Below, piece by piece: positions 8,354 to 17,614 of a stretch of 64,000 nt of DNA (its first letter is position 1; every line of letters begins with the position of its first letter). The notes under the pieces are model-generated. The model ran no database searches. It saw nothing but the letters and a program-made list of their open reading frames with translations, and was not told the origin of the DNA. Source of the DNA: Verrucomicrobiota bacterium (lineage in GTDB: Bacteria; Verrucomicrobiota; Verrucomicrobiia; CAIQCK01); assembly GCA_026397915.1 (NCBI GenBank), contig JAPLTX010000023.1, positions 62,001 through 126,000 of the forward strand, read 5' to 3'. The position numbers were made by a program, and so were the translations under genes.

Positions 8354-9736
8354 CTACCAAGCGATCTCTGGCTTCGCGAACTCACCGGTCATCACCGTCG
8401 GCAAGCGCCAGACGTGGTCGCCGTTCTTGTTGGTGAAGTAGAGGCTGGAGTCGGATTGTTCCAGCGGGTTGCCGTCGGCCCAGAAGGCGTAGAAGTCGGC
8501 GTGAGCGTTCACTGGCCGGCGCGCGTAGGTGTGGTTGACCCGGCTGTCGCGCGTGAGTTGTTTCACCTTCGTCCACGTCGCGCCCTGGTCGCGACTGATC
8601 CAGAGCACCATCTCGCCGCCGGTGGTCCACGGTTGCGGGCCGGGTTCGGTCGGGGCGATGATCCGCCATGTGCCGTCCGGCTCGATGTAGAGGGAGCCGT
8701 GGTCGTAGTTGTGGTCGCTGGTGGTGAACGGTCGGCGCACCCACTCCTTGCCCGTCCAGCGCAGCGTGAACCACGGACGCAGGCCGTGTTTCGGGCCGGA
8801 TTCGTATCCGGTGGTGGTCAGGTAGAGGATGACCGGCCGGCCGTCGGCGTCGAAGTTGAGGTCCTTGAGATAAACGACCTTTTTCTCAGCGCGGGAGTCA
8901 TAGACCAGCGCGGGGTTCTTCGCTTCGGTCAGCGGCAACGTCAGCGGCTCGCCCGCGACGGTGCGCCACGTCTGGCCGTGGTTGCTGGTCTCGGCGTAGT
9001 AGATGTTGGAGCGCTCGTTGAGGCCGACGGGTTTCGGATGATAGTCAAAAACGCTGGCGAGCCGGTTGCCGCAGCGCCACGTGACTTGATAGTCGCCCAT
9101 CTCGATGTGGGCGAGGCTCTGCGGCTCGCCCCACTTCACGCCGTCAGGGCTGGTCATCCAGAACAGGCCGCGACCGAGCTTGTAGCGCGTGTGCAGGAAA
9201 AGGAACCCTTTGCCCGGCATCCACCATGGATGCGGGTAAGAGAAGTTGGTTTCCAGAATCTGCTCAAACTCGTCCACCGAGTAGGGCTTCTTGCTGCGGT
9301 GAATCCACGACGGTCGCGAGGTGCCGTGGGCGGCGGAGAAAATCCAGACGTGACCAGCGTCGTCGAGCATGATGGTGGGGTTGTCGTGAGCGTCGTCGGT
9401 TTTCTTGTTCAGCAAGATCGTCGGGCGCGGCACTTGGCCGGTGGCGTGGTCGTAGTAGCCGACCATGTGGAGGAGTTGATTCTTTTCCTTCAGCCGTCCG
9501 CCGTAGCAGAAGAAGGTTTTGTTGACCTCCTTCGCGTAGTAGGCGTAGGGCAACATCTGCTGCGGGTAGGTGGCGAAACCGCCGCTGTATTTGTAGCGAT
9601 ACTCGTCTTTCGACGGTTGGTTGTAATACCAGATGCCGCGATAGCCATCGTCCTTCGGCTGCGGCTCCGCAAAACAGGGCAGCGTTGACGCGAGGGAAAT
9701 CAACACGACAGACAGGCGGGCGAGGTTGGCTTTCAT
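8354..9736 (-). CDS. Secreted BNR-repeat beta-propeller protein
   Basis: 460 residues with a signal peptide (ARLSVVLISLASTLPCFA). The mature part starts QPKDDGYRGIWYYNQPS. It matches the layout of the BNR_4 family found in polysaccharide loci of Bacteroidota and PVC bacteria. Asp-box-like turns are present (SRDQGATWTKV; TSNHGQTWRTV), so the fold is a sialidase-like propeller. Whether it is a sialidase, a ulvan- or rhamnogalacturonan-type enzyme or a binding protein cannot be decided here. It is the last gene of the sulfatase operon, 38 bp after the PIG-L gene. Confidence 0.75.
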   Translation of the reverse strand: MKANLARLSVVLISLASTLPCFAEPQPKDDGYRGIWYYNQPSKDEYRYKYSGGFATYPQQMLPYAYYAKEVNKTFFCYGGRLKEKNQLLHMVGYYDHATGQVPRPTILLNKKTDDAHDNPTIMLDDAGHVWIFSAAHGTSRPSWIHRSKKPYSVDEFEQILETNFSYPHPWWMPGKGFLFLHTRYKLGRGLFWMTSPDGVKWGEPQSLAHIEMGDYQVTWRCGNRLASVFDYHPKPVGLNERSNIYYAETSNHGQTWRTVAGEPLTLPLTEAKNPALVYDSRAEKKVVYLKDLNFDADGRPVILYLTTTGYESGPKHGLRPWFTLRWTGKEWVRRPFTTSDHNYDHGSLYIEPDGTWRIIAPTEPGPQPWTTGGEMVLWISRDQGATWTKVKQLTRDSRVNHTYARRPVNAHADFYAFWADGNPLEQSDSSLYFTNKNGDHVWRLPTVMTGEFAKPEIAW

Positions 9737-9774
9737 GCCGGCATTTTCGCCAATCGGACGGCGAAATCAATCCA

Positions 9775-10533
9775 TCAAATGCGGCGCGGGACCACCTCCA
9801 CCTGAAACGCCTCGGCGAACGGCGCGCTGCAGGACAACTCCGCCGCGATCTGCCGGTTCACGTCGAGAATGCGGTCATCGAAACCGCGATCGCGCTGACG
9901 ACGGTTGCGATGCTCCTGCGAGCGGTGATGCAGCAGCATACGGCGTTTCCAGCGCGCCGCATCCTCATCGAACGGCATGTAGAAGTCGGCGCGGAAGCTG
10001 AGCGTCTTTGGGTCGCGTATCAGAAACGCTGTCGGTGGCTCGTCGAGCGCCGCCGCTGCGCGCACGAACATGGCATGAACGCGCCGGTGGCCAGAGTTGC
10101 TGTCCGCGCCGTGCGGCAGGAAAACAATCTGCGGCCGATGCGCCATAAGTTGACGCCGGATCGCCGCTTCGTTCTCGGTGTCATCGAGCGGGGCGCCCGT
10201 GTCATCCTCTTTCAGCCGCAGGAACGCCGCGCATTCCTCGCCGAGGCCGAAGAACCGCAGACTGTCGCGCTGCTCCTGCTCGCGGATGGCGGCTTTCGTC
10301 GCGTTGTCCGGCGGCGAGCAGAACTCGTCGAGCACGCCGCTCGCGCTACCACTGACCACGGCGAGTTGGATCAGGTTGCCATTCTGTTGGAAGAACCGCA
10401 GCGTGACAGCGACGGCGTCGAAGTCATCCGGATGCGGCGCGAGCACGAACAACCGCAGTTCCGCCGGCCATCGCATTGCAGGAACAGCGGCGGGCCGCGG
10501 GCAATCGAGAAGCTTCTGCAGGTCGGGGTTCAT
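9775..10533 (-). CDS. PIG-L (LmbE-like) N-acetylglucosamine deacetylase family protein
   Basis: 252 residues, no signal peptide, so probably cytosolic. The zinc motif is LAPHPDD (His34, Asp36, Asp37), with the third ligand set in SGHRRVHAMF. PIG-L/LmbE enzymes hydrolyse N-acetyl groups from GlcNAc-containing small molecules or glycolipids. The start used is ATG 10531-10533, which overlaps the stop of the AGE epimerase as ATGA. The frame is open 41 codons further upstream, but that part lies inside the epimerase gene. Its neighbour isomerises N-acyl-hexosamines, which fits deacetylation of an amino sugar. Confidence 0.82.
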   Translation of the reverse strand: MNPDLQKLLDCPRPAAVPAMRWPAELRLFVLAPHPDDFDAVAVTLRFFQQNGNLIQLAVVSGSASGVLDEFCSPPDNATKAAIREQEQRDSLRFFGLGEECAAFLRLKEDDTGAPLDDTENEAAIRRQLMAHRPQIVFLPHGADSNSGHRRVHAMFVRAAAALDEPPTAFLIRDPKTLSFRADFYMPFDEDAARWKRRMLLHHRSQEHRNRRQRDRGFDDRILDVNRQIAAELSCSAPFAEAFQVEVVPRRI

Positions 10534-11738
10534 TGCGAAGCGGCGAGTGTCTGCCAGCAATACCAGAGCATCCGCGGCAGATGGAACGGGCCTTTCCACA
10601 TGCCGCCCTTGAGCCGCGACGACACACTGCCGTCGCGGTGCAGGTAGCCATACCACTCACCGTGCTCCGTGTCGGCGAAGTGCGCGAAGCTCCAATCGTG
10701 CGCCATCTGGTGCCAGCGGGCGTATTTCGCGTCGCCGGCGAGTGTCCACGCCAGCAGCGTGGCGATGATCGCCTCGTTGTGCGGCCACCAGAACTTCATG
10801 TCGTGCCAATACTCCTGCACCGGCAGCCCGCGCAGGTCGCGAAAATAGTAGATGCCGCCGCATTCCTCGTCCCAGCCGCGCGCCCACATCCAGTCGAGAA
10901 TCGTCCGGCCGATACGAATGAGCCGTTGGTCGCCGCGCAGCTTGCCCTCGTGCATGATGAACCACGCCGCCTCGATGGCGTGGCCGGGATTCAGCGTCCG
11001 CCCGTCGAAGTGGTCAATGACGCCGCCGTCCGGCGTGACGACCTCCATCAACGCCTGATGCTCCGGCTTCATGAAATCGCGCTCGATCTCCGCGATGCTG
11101 CGGTCAATCCATTCCGTGCAAGTGCGTCCCGCCACGCTCACGTCGCCGAGGTTCGCGCGCAACTCCTGCGCCGTCGCGATGCCGATCATGTGCGGGCCGA
11201 TGCTCTTCATCGGTCGCGTCGGCTCGAACTTCGGCGTCATCACCCCCGGCTCGAACGAATACCGCAGATATGTCGCGAACGTTTTCACCGCGTCCTCCGC
11301 CGCGCGCGCATCGCCGCCGGCTTTCGCGTAGGCGGCGAAGGCGATGGCTGCGAACGATTCGCTGTAAACGTAGCGCCGCATCCGCAGCGGCTGGCCTTCG
11401 CGCGTGACGGAAAACCACATCTTCCCGTCCGGCGAAAAACAGTGCCGCCGGCTGAACTCCACGCAACTGCGCGCCGCCTCCAGCCACTCGGCGCGGCGCT
11501 CGACTGTGTTGTAGAGCGTCGCGAACATCCAGCCCGCGCGGCCCTGGAACCAGACCGACTTGTCGGTGTCCACCACCGTCCCGTCGCGGTCGAGCGACGT
11601 GATGATGCCGCCATGCTCGCGGTCCATGCCGTGCCGCAGCCAGAACGGCATGACATCGCCCAGCAGCGTGTCCCGATAGAGCGCAGCGAGAGCCGCGCGA
11701 CCGTCGGCGGTGGTCATTGGTGGTGCGGCGTCGCTCAT
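10530..11738 (-). CDS. AGE-family N-acylglucosamine 2-epimerase / isomerase
   Basis: 402 residues, cytosolic (alpha/alpha)6 barrel. Family motifs seen: DKSVWFQGRAGWMFATLY, YVYSESFAAIAFA, NPGHAIEAAWFIMHEG and FWWPHNEAI. In this family the two conserved histidines (here NPGH and WWPHNE) interconvert ManNAc/GlcNAc or mannose/fructose/glucose-type sugars. The start is ATG 11736-11738, with GCAGGA six bases ahead; a TTG six codons upstream overlaps the sulfatase stop and is less likely. It sits between three sulfatases and a PIG-L deacetylase. Together with the NAL-like lyase at 20 kb it could complete the ManNAc branch of sialic acid breakdown; this is inference. Confidence 0.85.
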   Translation of the reverse strand: MSDAAPPMTTADGRAALAALYRDTLLGDVMPFWLRHGMDREHGGIITSLDRDGTVVDTDKSVWFQGRAGWMFATLYNTVERRAEWLEAARSCVEFSRRHCFSPDGKMWFSVTREGQPLRMRRYVYSESFAAIAFAAYAKAGGDARAAEDAVKTFATYLRYSFEPGVMTPKFEPTRPMKSIGPHMIGIATAQELRANLGDVSVAGRTCTEWIDRSIAEIERDFMKPEHQALMEVVTPDGGVIDHFDGRTLNPGHAIEAAWFIMHEGKLRGDQRLIRIGRTILDWMWARGWDEECGGIYYFRDLRGLPVQEYWHDMKFWWPHNEAIIATLLAWTLAGDAKYARWHQMAHDWSFAHFADTEHGEWYGYLHRDGSVSSRLKGGMWKGPFHLPRMLWYCWQTLAASQ

Positions 11739-11752
11739 CACAGATCCTGCGT

Positions 11753-13270
11753 TCAAAAGGCAGGCAGTTCCACCGGCTTGCCCGTCTTCTTGTCCGTCGG
11801 CATCTGTGCCTTGGTTTCCTTCAGCCAGCGGGTGAGCAATGCGGCGAGTTCCTTCGCCTTCGCGCGTTCCGTCTCGATGAGGTCGTGTTGTTCACCGAGA
11901 TCGGTGACGAGGTTGAACAGCTCACAGCGGCGGTCGGCGTGGTAGTAGATCAGCTTCCAGTCGCCGCGACGGATGGCGCTGTGCGGGCCAATGCCGGGAC
12001 CGCTCGGCCCCCAGACGTTCGGGTAATGCCAGTAGAGAGTGCGATTCTTCGGATAGCGCGCGGCTTTCGCGCCACCACGCAGCAACGGCGCGAAGCTCAC
12101 GCCATCCACGCGCGGCATCTTCTTCAGCTTCTCTGACGCGCCGGTCATTTCGAGGATGCTCGGCAGGAAATCCTCGATCATCACATATTGCCGGCAGACC
12201 GAGCCGGGCGCGGTCACGCTGGGCCACTTCACGATCATCGGCACGCGCACGCCGCCTTCGCGGGCGGAACCTTTGCCGCTGCTCAACGGTGCGTTGTGCG
12301 TGTGCGGCGGGCCGCCGCGAGCGTGGGCGCTGAGGCCGCCGTTGTCGGACATGAACAACACGATGGTGTTCGACGCGAGACCGTGGCGGTCGAGGTTGAC
12401 CATGAGGTCACCGAGGCTCTTGTCCATGCCTTCCACCAGCGCGGCATACATCGCCTCCGTGTCGTCGAGGCCGGCGTCGCGATACTTCTGGTAGAACCGC
12501 TTATCTGCCGCGAACGGCACATGAACCGCGTAGTGCGCCATGTAGAGGAAGAACGGCTTCTTGTCCGCAACGGCCTGGTCCATCGCCTTGTTCGCTTCGA
12601 GGGTCAGCGCCTCGGTGAGGAAAGTGTCCGTGCCGTGATACTTCTCCAAGCCGGGCACATCCCAGATGGCAGGCGCGCGGCGCCACGCACCACTGAAGTT
12701 CTGCTCGCCAAGATAACTGCCCGGCCCGCCCGCGGCGTGGCCGGCGATGTTCACGTCGAAGCCGAGATTGCGCGGGTCGGCACCGGGCGTGTCGAGTGCG
12801 CCCCAATGCGCCTTGCCGACGTGAATGGTGCGGTAGCCCGCCTCGCGCAACAGTTGCGCCAACGTTGGCGCGCAAATCGCGCGCGGCGTGGCTGAGTCGG
12901 GGCTGAGTCCGTTGACGTTCCATGCGGGCGGTTGGAGCGTCGGGTGTTTCGCGTCGGGCGCAGCGTCTTTGCGGAGCGTCCAGTTGGTGACCCTGTGCCG
13001 CGCGGCGTTGAGGCCGGTCATGAGGCTGACGCGCGTCGGCGAGCAGACGCAGCAGGCGTAGGCCTGTGTGAACTTCACGCCCGCCGCCGCGAGCCGCTCC
13101 ATGTTCGGCGTGCGGAACTTGCGGTTCAGCGGCGTGACCTCGCAGTGGAAGGGCACCGACGTATCTTGCCAGCCCATGTCGTCCACGAGGAACAGCACGA
13201 CATTGGGCGGCGGATTCGCGGCGAAAAGATTTGCCGCTGCAAGGAGCAGAGCGGGGAGCAAGCGTTTCAT
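11753..13270 (-). CDS. Secreted type I sulfatase
   Basis: 505 residues with a signal peptide (KRLLPALLLAAANLFAA). The formylglycine signature is C76-S-P-T-R80, followed by LMTG; the N-terminal metal site is LFLVDDMGWQD and the later one FMSDNGG. This is an alkaline-phosphatase-fold sulfatase of the S1 family, desulfating an extracellular sulfated sugar. Cys76 needs oxidation to formylglycine, and no maturase gene is in this window. Its start overlaps the stop of the upstream sulfatase (ATGA at 13267-13270). Confidence 0.92.
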   Translation of the reverse strand: MKRLLPALLLAAANLFAANPPPNVVLFLVDDMGWQDTSVPFHCEVTPLNRKFRTPNMERLAAAGVKFTQAYACCVCSPTRVSLMTGLNAARHRVTNWTLRKDAAPDAKHPTLQPPAWNVNGLSPDSATPRAICAPTLAQLLREAGYRTIHVGKAHWGALDTPGADPRNLGFDVNIAGHAAGGPGSYLGEQNFSGAWRRAPAIWDVPGLEKYHGTDTFLTEALTLEANKAMDQAVADKKPFFLYMAHYAVHVPFAADKRFYQKYRDAGLDDTEAMYAALVEGMDKSLGDLMVNLDRHGLASNTIVLFMSDNGGLSAHARGGPPHTHNAPLSSGKGSAREGGVRVPMIVKWPSVTAPGSVCRQYVMIEDFLPSILEMTGASEKLKKMPRVDGVSFAPLLRGGAKAARYPKNRTLYWHYPNVWGPSGPGIGPHSAIRRGDWKLIYYHADRRCELFNLVTDLGEQHDLIETERAKAKELAALLTRWLKETKAQMPTDKKTGKPVELPAF

Positions 13271-14733
13271 CGTATCAGTTTCCGATTATGCAATGGTTCG
13301 CCTTCGGGACGAAGCACCGGCATCTGAAGCGCACCGGATTTCTCCAGTTCGTCGAAGAGCTGCTTCTTCAACTTCGCGATCGGCTCCTGAAACGCCGGCA
13401 CGTTGATGAGGTTGTGGCGTTCCAGCGGGTCGGTCTGGAGGTCGTGGAAACTGTTCTTGTCCCAGAGGCCGTGGTAGTAGATGTATTTCCAGCGGTCGGT
13501 GCGGATGGCGAACATCGTCGGCGTGGCGGGGAAATTCCACTCCCAGTGATACTCGTAGAGTATGTGGTCGCGCCAGGGCACGTCGCGGCCCTGCAACAGC
13601 GGCCAGAACGAGCGGCCGTCCATCCGCGGCGTTTTCGCAGGCTGCGCGACACCTGCGGCTTCGAGCAGCGTCGGGGCGATGTCTATGTTCTGCACCATCT
13701 GTTTCAAGACCGTGCCCGGTTTGATGCGGCCCGGCGCCCACGCCAGCAACGGCACGCGAATGCTCGTCTCGAACGCGTCGCGCTTGTCGTAGAATCCGTG
13801 CTCCCCGAGCGCGAAACCGTTGTCGCCCATATAGACCACCAGCGTCGAGTCACGCAGACCCGCGTCGTCGAGTTGCTTCAACACGCGGCCGACGTTTTCG
13901 TCTATCGTGTGCACCGCCTCGCTGTAGCGGCGGAAGAGGTCCTCGAACGAAGGCACGGGGTCGTTGTCGAACCGGCCTGTTTCCATGTGATCCACGCCGT
14001 GGATGCCGTAGCGCCGCTCGCGCACCCAGCGCGGCTGCGTCGCGTAGTTCTCCTCGGTGTTGGCCATCGTTGACGGATAGCGCACCGGCGCCTTGTCGTA
14101 GCGGCCGCGATGGCGCGGCGCCGGCTCGAACGGGAAGTGCGGCGCTTTGAACGAGAGATAGACGAAGAACGGTTTCTCACGCCGCTCGCGCAGCCACTCG
14201 AGAGCAAGGTCGGTCAGCACGTCGGTGCTGTAGCCTTTGAACTGCCGCCGCGTGCCGTTGACGTTCAGCGTCGGATCGCCGTATTCGCCTTGGCCGCGGA
14301 AGCCGGCCCAGTAGTCAAACCCCGTGCGCGGCTCGTCGCTGTCGTGGCCCATGTGCCACTTGCCGAAGAACGCCGTCTCGTAGCCCGCTGCGCGCAGATA
14401 CTCCGGGAAGAAGCGGATGCCCGCCGGCTCCGGACGCTGGTTGTCCACGACACGGTGGTGGTGCATGTATTGGCCGGTGAGAATCGAGGCGCGGCTTGGC
14501 GAGCAGAGCGACGTGCTGACGAAGGCGTTGCGCAGATGCGCGCCTTCCTTCGCGAGCCTGTCGAGGTTCGGCGTCTCCAAAAACTTTGGCGCCTCCGGCA
14601 TGAAGCCGAGCCAGTCCCAGCGATGATCGTCGCTGAGGATGAAGATAATGTTACGCGGCTTCTCGGCGGCAAATGACGCCGTGCCAAGACAGGCCACCAT
14701 AGCGAGCATCAGGAAATGGAATCGTGTTTTCAT
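13267..14733 (-). CDS. Secreted type I sulfatase
   Basis: 488 residues, signal peptide HFLMLAMVACLGTASFA. The signature is C77-S-P-S-R81 with SILTGQY after it; metal ligands are in FILSDDHRWD and YMGDNGF. The DDHRWD variant and the subfamily pattern differ from its two neighbours, so the three sulfatases probably attack different positions of one sulfated glycan. The start ATG 14731-14733 overlaps the preceding stop (ATGA). The longer frame upstream, rich in RRRR, lies inside the neighbouring gene and is not used. Confidence 0.92.
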   Translation of the reverse strand: MKTRFHFLMLAMVACLGTASFAAEKPRNIIFILSDDHRWDWLGFMPEAPKFLETPNLDRLAKEGAHLRNAFVSTSLCSPSRASILTGQYMHHHRVVDNQRPEPAGIRFFPEYLRAAGYETAFFGKWHMGHDSDEPRTGFDYWAGFRGQGEYGDPTLNVNGTRRQFKGYSTDVLTDLALEWLRERREKPFFVYLSFKAPHFPFEPAPRHRGRYDKAPVRYPSTMANTEENYATQPRWVRERRYGIHGVDHMETGRFDNDPVPSFEDLFRRYSEAVHTIDENVGRVLKQLDDAGLRDSTLVVYMGDNGFALGEHGFYDKRDAFETSIRVPLLAWAPGRIKPGTVLKQMVQNIDIAPTLLEAAGVAQPAKTPRMDGRSFWPLLQGRDVPWRDHILYEYHWEWNFPATPTMFAIRTDRWKYIYYHGLWDKNSFHDLQTDPLERHNLINVPAFQEPIAKLKKQLFDELEKSGALQMPVLRPEGEPLHNRKLIR

Positions 14734-16139
14734 GGCGATGAATTGGATTTCGGCTCGCGCCAACGCGCGGCGGCGGCGTTGAACCACGCCTCATACTGTT
14801 TCTTCATCTTCTCGACGATGGCCGGTTGGTCGGCGGCGAGATCCTTCGTTTCGCCGGGATCGGCGGCGAGATCGTAAAGCTCATGGCGCGGCGCGCCCTC
14901 GATGCTGCGCTCGCCGCGACCTTGGAGACGGCACAGTTCGGTGTAGCGGTCGCGGATGTGTTGCTGCTGCGGCGAGTCCATGCCGACCGGTTGCACCAGC
15001 TTCCATCGCTCCGTCACCGCACACCACGCGCTGCCGCGGCGTGGCTGCTGGCCGCTGTCCCACTGAAAGAAAAGCGTGCGTTCCGGCCAATCCGCCGACG
15101 GGTTTCGCAACAGCGACAGGAAGCTTGTGCCGTCGAGCTTCACGCCAGCCGGTGTAGCGACGCCGCACGCTTCGAGAAGCGTCGGCATCACATCAATGTG
15201 CGCCGTCAACCGTGTAACCTTGGCCTGACTCTTGAAACCGGCCGGCCAGCGCGCGAAACACGGCGTGCGGATGCCGTTCTCATAGACCGTGCCTTTCAAC
15301 CCGTGCAGGCCAGCCATGAAACGGTTTGTCGGTGCAGAGCCGGAACACGGCCCATTGTCAGACGTGAACAACAGCAGCGTTTTCTCTTCGAGGCCCAACT
15401 CCTTCAACGTGGCGCGCACCTTGCCGAAGTTGTTGTCCGCGCTCTTGAGCATCCCGTAGGCTTTGGAGGTCATCAGACCCAGACCCAGCTTGAGGTAGGG
15501 TGCGGCCAACTCCTCGTCCACCTGTAATGGAGTGTGGATGAGGTTCGCCGGCAGATAGACGAAGAACGGTTTCGCGCGGTTCCTCTTCACGAACTCGATG
15601 GCCGCGTCGGTGAAGATGTCCATGCAGTAGCCGGTGTGTTTCTCTTTCGCGCCGTTATGGAGCAGGTCAGGGTTGAAATACTGCCGCATCGCCGCGCCGG
15701 GAAAACTGAGCGCCTCGTCGAACCCCTGTGCGTTTGGCCGCCGTTCCGGGTCGTCGCCGAGATGCCACTTACCAAAGATGCCGGTCGCGTAGCCCGCGCT
15801 GCGCAGCGCCTCGGCTACAGTGACCTCGGCCGGATCCATGCGCGTCGCTTCCCGGAACACGTCACACACGCCGGTGCGGAAGTTGTAGCGGCCGGTCATC
15901 AACGACGCACGCGTCGGCGAGCAGACCGGACTGACGTGGAAGTTTGCCAGTTCCACCGCCTCGCGCGCGAACGCGTCCATCTGCGGCGTCTTGGCATGCG
16001 GGTTGCCATGATAGCCAAGATCACCGAAGCCTTGGTCGTCGGTGAGGAAGAGGATGACGTTGGGTTTCCGCTCGGTAACCGCGTGAACGGTGGCCACGGC
16101 CAGCAGTCCGATGGCGACGAGACACAGACTACGAATCAT
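14730..16139 (-). CDS. Secreted type I arylsulfatase-like sulfatase
   Basis: 469 residues, signal peptide RSLCLVAIGLLAVATVHA. Formylglycine signature C73-S-P-T-R77 followed by ASLMTGRYNFRTG; metal sites LFLTDDQGFGDLG and FTSDNGPC; KWHLGD is also present. This is the closest of the three to classical arylsulfatase/GalNAc-4-sulfatase-type enzymes. It is the first gene of the six-gene unit sulfatase-sulfatase-sulfatase-AGE-PIG-L-BNR. The start is ATG 16137-16139, which puts the signal peptide at the N-terminus; the open frame continues upstream for about 130 codons but is not protein-like. The 130-bp divergent gap to the PQQ gene should hold both promoters. Confidence 0.9.
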   Translation of the reverse strand: MIRSLCLVAIGLLAVATVHAVTERKPNVILFLTDDQGFGDLGYHGNPHAKTPQMDAFAREAVELANFHVSPVCSPTRASLMTGRYNFRTGVCDVFREATRMDPAEVTVAEALRSAGYATGIFGKWHLGDDPERRPNAQGFDEALSFPGAAMRQYFNPDLLHNGAKEKHTGYCMDIFTDAAIEFVKRNRAKPFFVYLPANLIHTPLQVDEELAAPYLKLGLGLMTSKAYGMLKSADNNFGKVRATLKELGLEEKTLLLFTSDNGPCSGSAPTNRFMAGLHGLKGTVYENGIRTPCFARWPAGFKSQAKVTRLTAHIDVMPTLLEACGVATPAGVKLDGTSFLSLLRNPSADWPERTLFFQWDSGQQPRRGSAWCAVTERWKLVQPVGMDSPQQQHIRDRYTELCRLQGRGERSIEGAPRHELYDLAADPGETKDLAADQPAIVEKMKKQYEAWFNAAAARWREPKSNSSP

Positions 16140-16269
16140 GGCCGGATTATTGCGCGAGCGGCAGAAAAGTGGAAGCCGCAGTTTTCGCGGAGAAGAACCG
16201 TGCGCTTGCATCCGCCGTTGTTGGCGCCTAACCTGCCGGAGGTCACTGCTAAACCGGAGCACAACAAAC

Positions 16270-17604
16270 ATGAAAACTCCGTCTCCTGTTCCTGATTTCG
16301 CTCTCCGTTTCGCCTTCATTCTTGGACTGCTGGCGATCATTTTCGACGGTGGCCCGCGCGCCGTCGCAGCCAACTGGCCTTCCTGGCGCGGCGGCGTGGA
16401 CGGGAGCGGCATTTCCAGCGAGAAGAACCTGCCGCTGGAATGGTCCGACACGCGCAACATCCGCTGGCGCGTGAAGCTGCCGGAGCGCGGCAACTCCACC
16501 GTCGTCGTCTGGGCCGAGCGCGTGTTTGTCAATCAAGCCATCGAGGCGGAAAACCGTCGCACGTTGATGTGCTTCCACCGTTCCGATGGCCGGCTGCTCT
16601 GGCAGAAGGGTGTCATTTACGCGGAGCGGGAGCGGACGCAGCCAGCCAATCCTTATTGTTCCGCGTCGCCCGTGACCGACGGCGAGCGCGTCATCGCGAG
16701 TTTTGGTTCCGCCGGGCTGGTCTGCTACGACCTCGATGGGCGCGAGCTGTGGCGGCACGACCTCGGCAAGCTCGACAACATCTGGGGCAACGCCTCCTCG
16801 CCGGTGATTTTCGAGAACCTTTGCATCCATTACCATGGCCCGACCAAGAACGCGTCGCTCGTAGCGCTCGATAAGAAAACGGGCAAGACGGTCTGGAAGT
16901 TCGACGAGCCGGCATGGGACACCAGCGGGCGCACCGACGGTTTCAAGGACAAACGCGACGGCGTCGTCGGCACGTGGAGCACGCCCATCGTTATCCGGAT
17001 CGGCGGCCGCGACGAGTTGGTCATGACGTTCCCACAGGAGGCGCGAGCATTTGATCCGCGCACAGGCCGCGAGCTGTGGCGCTGCAGTGGGTTGAACCCT
17101 CTCATCTACGCGTCACCGATCTTCGGCGAAGGCATCGTGGTGGGCATGGGCGGCTACTACGGCAATTCCCTCGCCGTGAAGCCAGACGGCCAGGGCGACG
17201 TCACCGCCACACATCGCGTATGGCATCAAGTGCGCTCCAAAGTCGGTATCGGCTCCGGCGTGATCAAGGACGGCTACGTTTACCATGTGCAGTCGTCGGG
17301 CGCGGCCACGTGTTTGGAATTGATGACTGGCAAACTCGTCTGGGAGGAAAAGCCTCAAGGCGTGAGCAAGAAATCCAGCAGTTGGTCCTCCATGATCCTC
17401 GTCGGCGACCGCCTCTACTATCCGAATCAAGGCGGCGATGTGGTCGTGCTTAAAGCCAGCCCGAAGTTTGAGCAACTGGCAGTGAATCCGTTGAAAGAGC
17501 CGACAAATAGTTCAATCGCAGTCTCCGACGGCGAAATGTTCCTGCGCACGGAAAAGTCGCTGTGGTGCATCAGCACCGCGAAACTCGCCGCTTCAGCGCC
17601 GTAG
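16270..17604 (+). CDS. Secreted PQQ-like beta-propeller protein
   Basis: 444 residues with a signal peptide. The mature part has repeated propeller-blade motifs: ANWPSWRGGVDGSG at the start, GRLLWQKG, GRELWRHDLG, GKTVWKF, GRELWRCSG, GKLVWEEKP. Proteins of this PQQ/BamB-like family with an N-terminal WPxWRG motif are very common in Planctomycetota and Verrucomicrobiota; their function is mostly unknown and PQQ binding is not assured. It is transcribed divergently from the sulfatase operon and converges on the DUF1680 gene (10-bp gap). I use ATG at 16270. Confidence 0.8.
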   Translation: MKTPSPVPDFALRFAFILGLLAIIFDGGPRAVAANWPSWRGGVDGSGISSEKNLPLEWSDTRNIRWRVKLPERGNSTVVVWAERVFVNQAIEAENRRTLMCFHRSDGRLLWQKGVIYAERERTQPANPYCSASPVTDGERVIASFGSAGLVCYDLDGRELWRHDLGKLDNIWGNASSPVIFENLCIHYHGPTKNASLVALDKKTGKTVWKFDEPAWDTSGRTDGFKDKRDGVVGTWSTPIVIRIGGRDELVMTFPQEARAFDPRTGRELWRCSGLNPLIYASPIFGEGIVVGMGGYYGNSLAVKPDGQGDVTATHRVWHQVRSKVGIGSGVIKDGYVYHVQSSGAATCLELMTGKLVWEEKPQGVSKKSSSWSSMILVGDRLYYPNQGGDVVVLKASPKFEQLAVNPLKEPTNSSIAVSDGEMFLRTEKSLWCISTAKLAASAP

Positions 17605-17614
17605 TGGCGGTCGC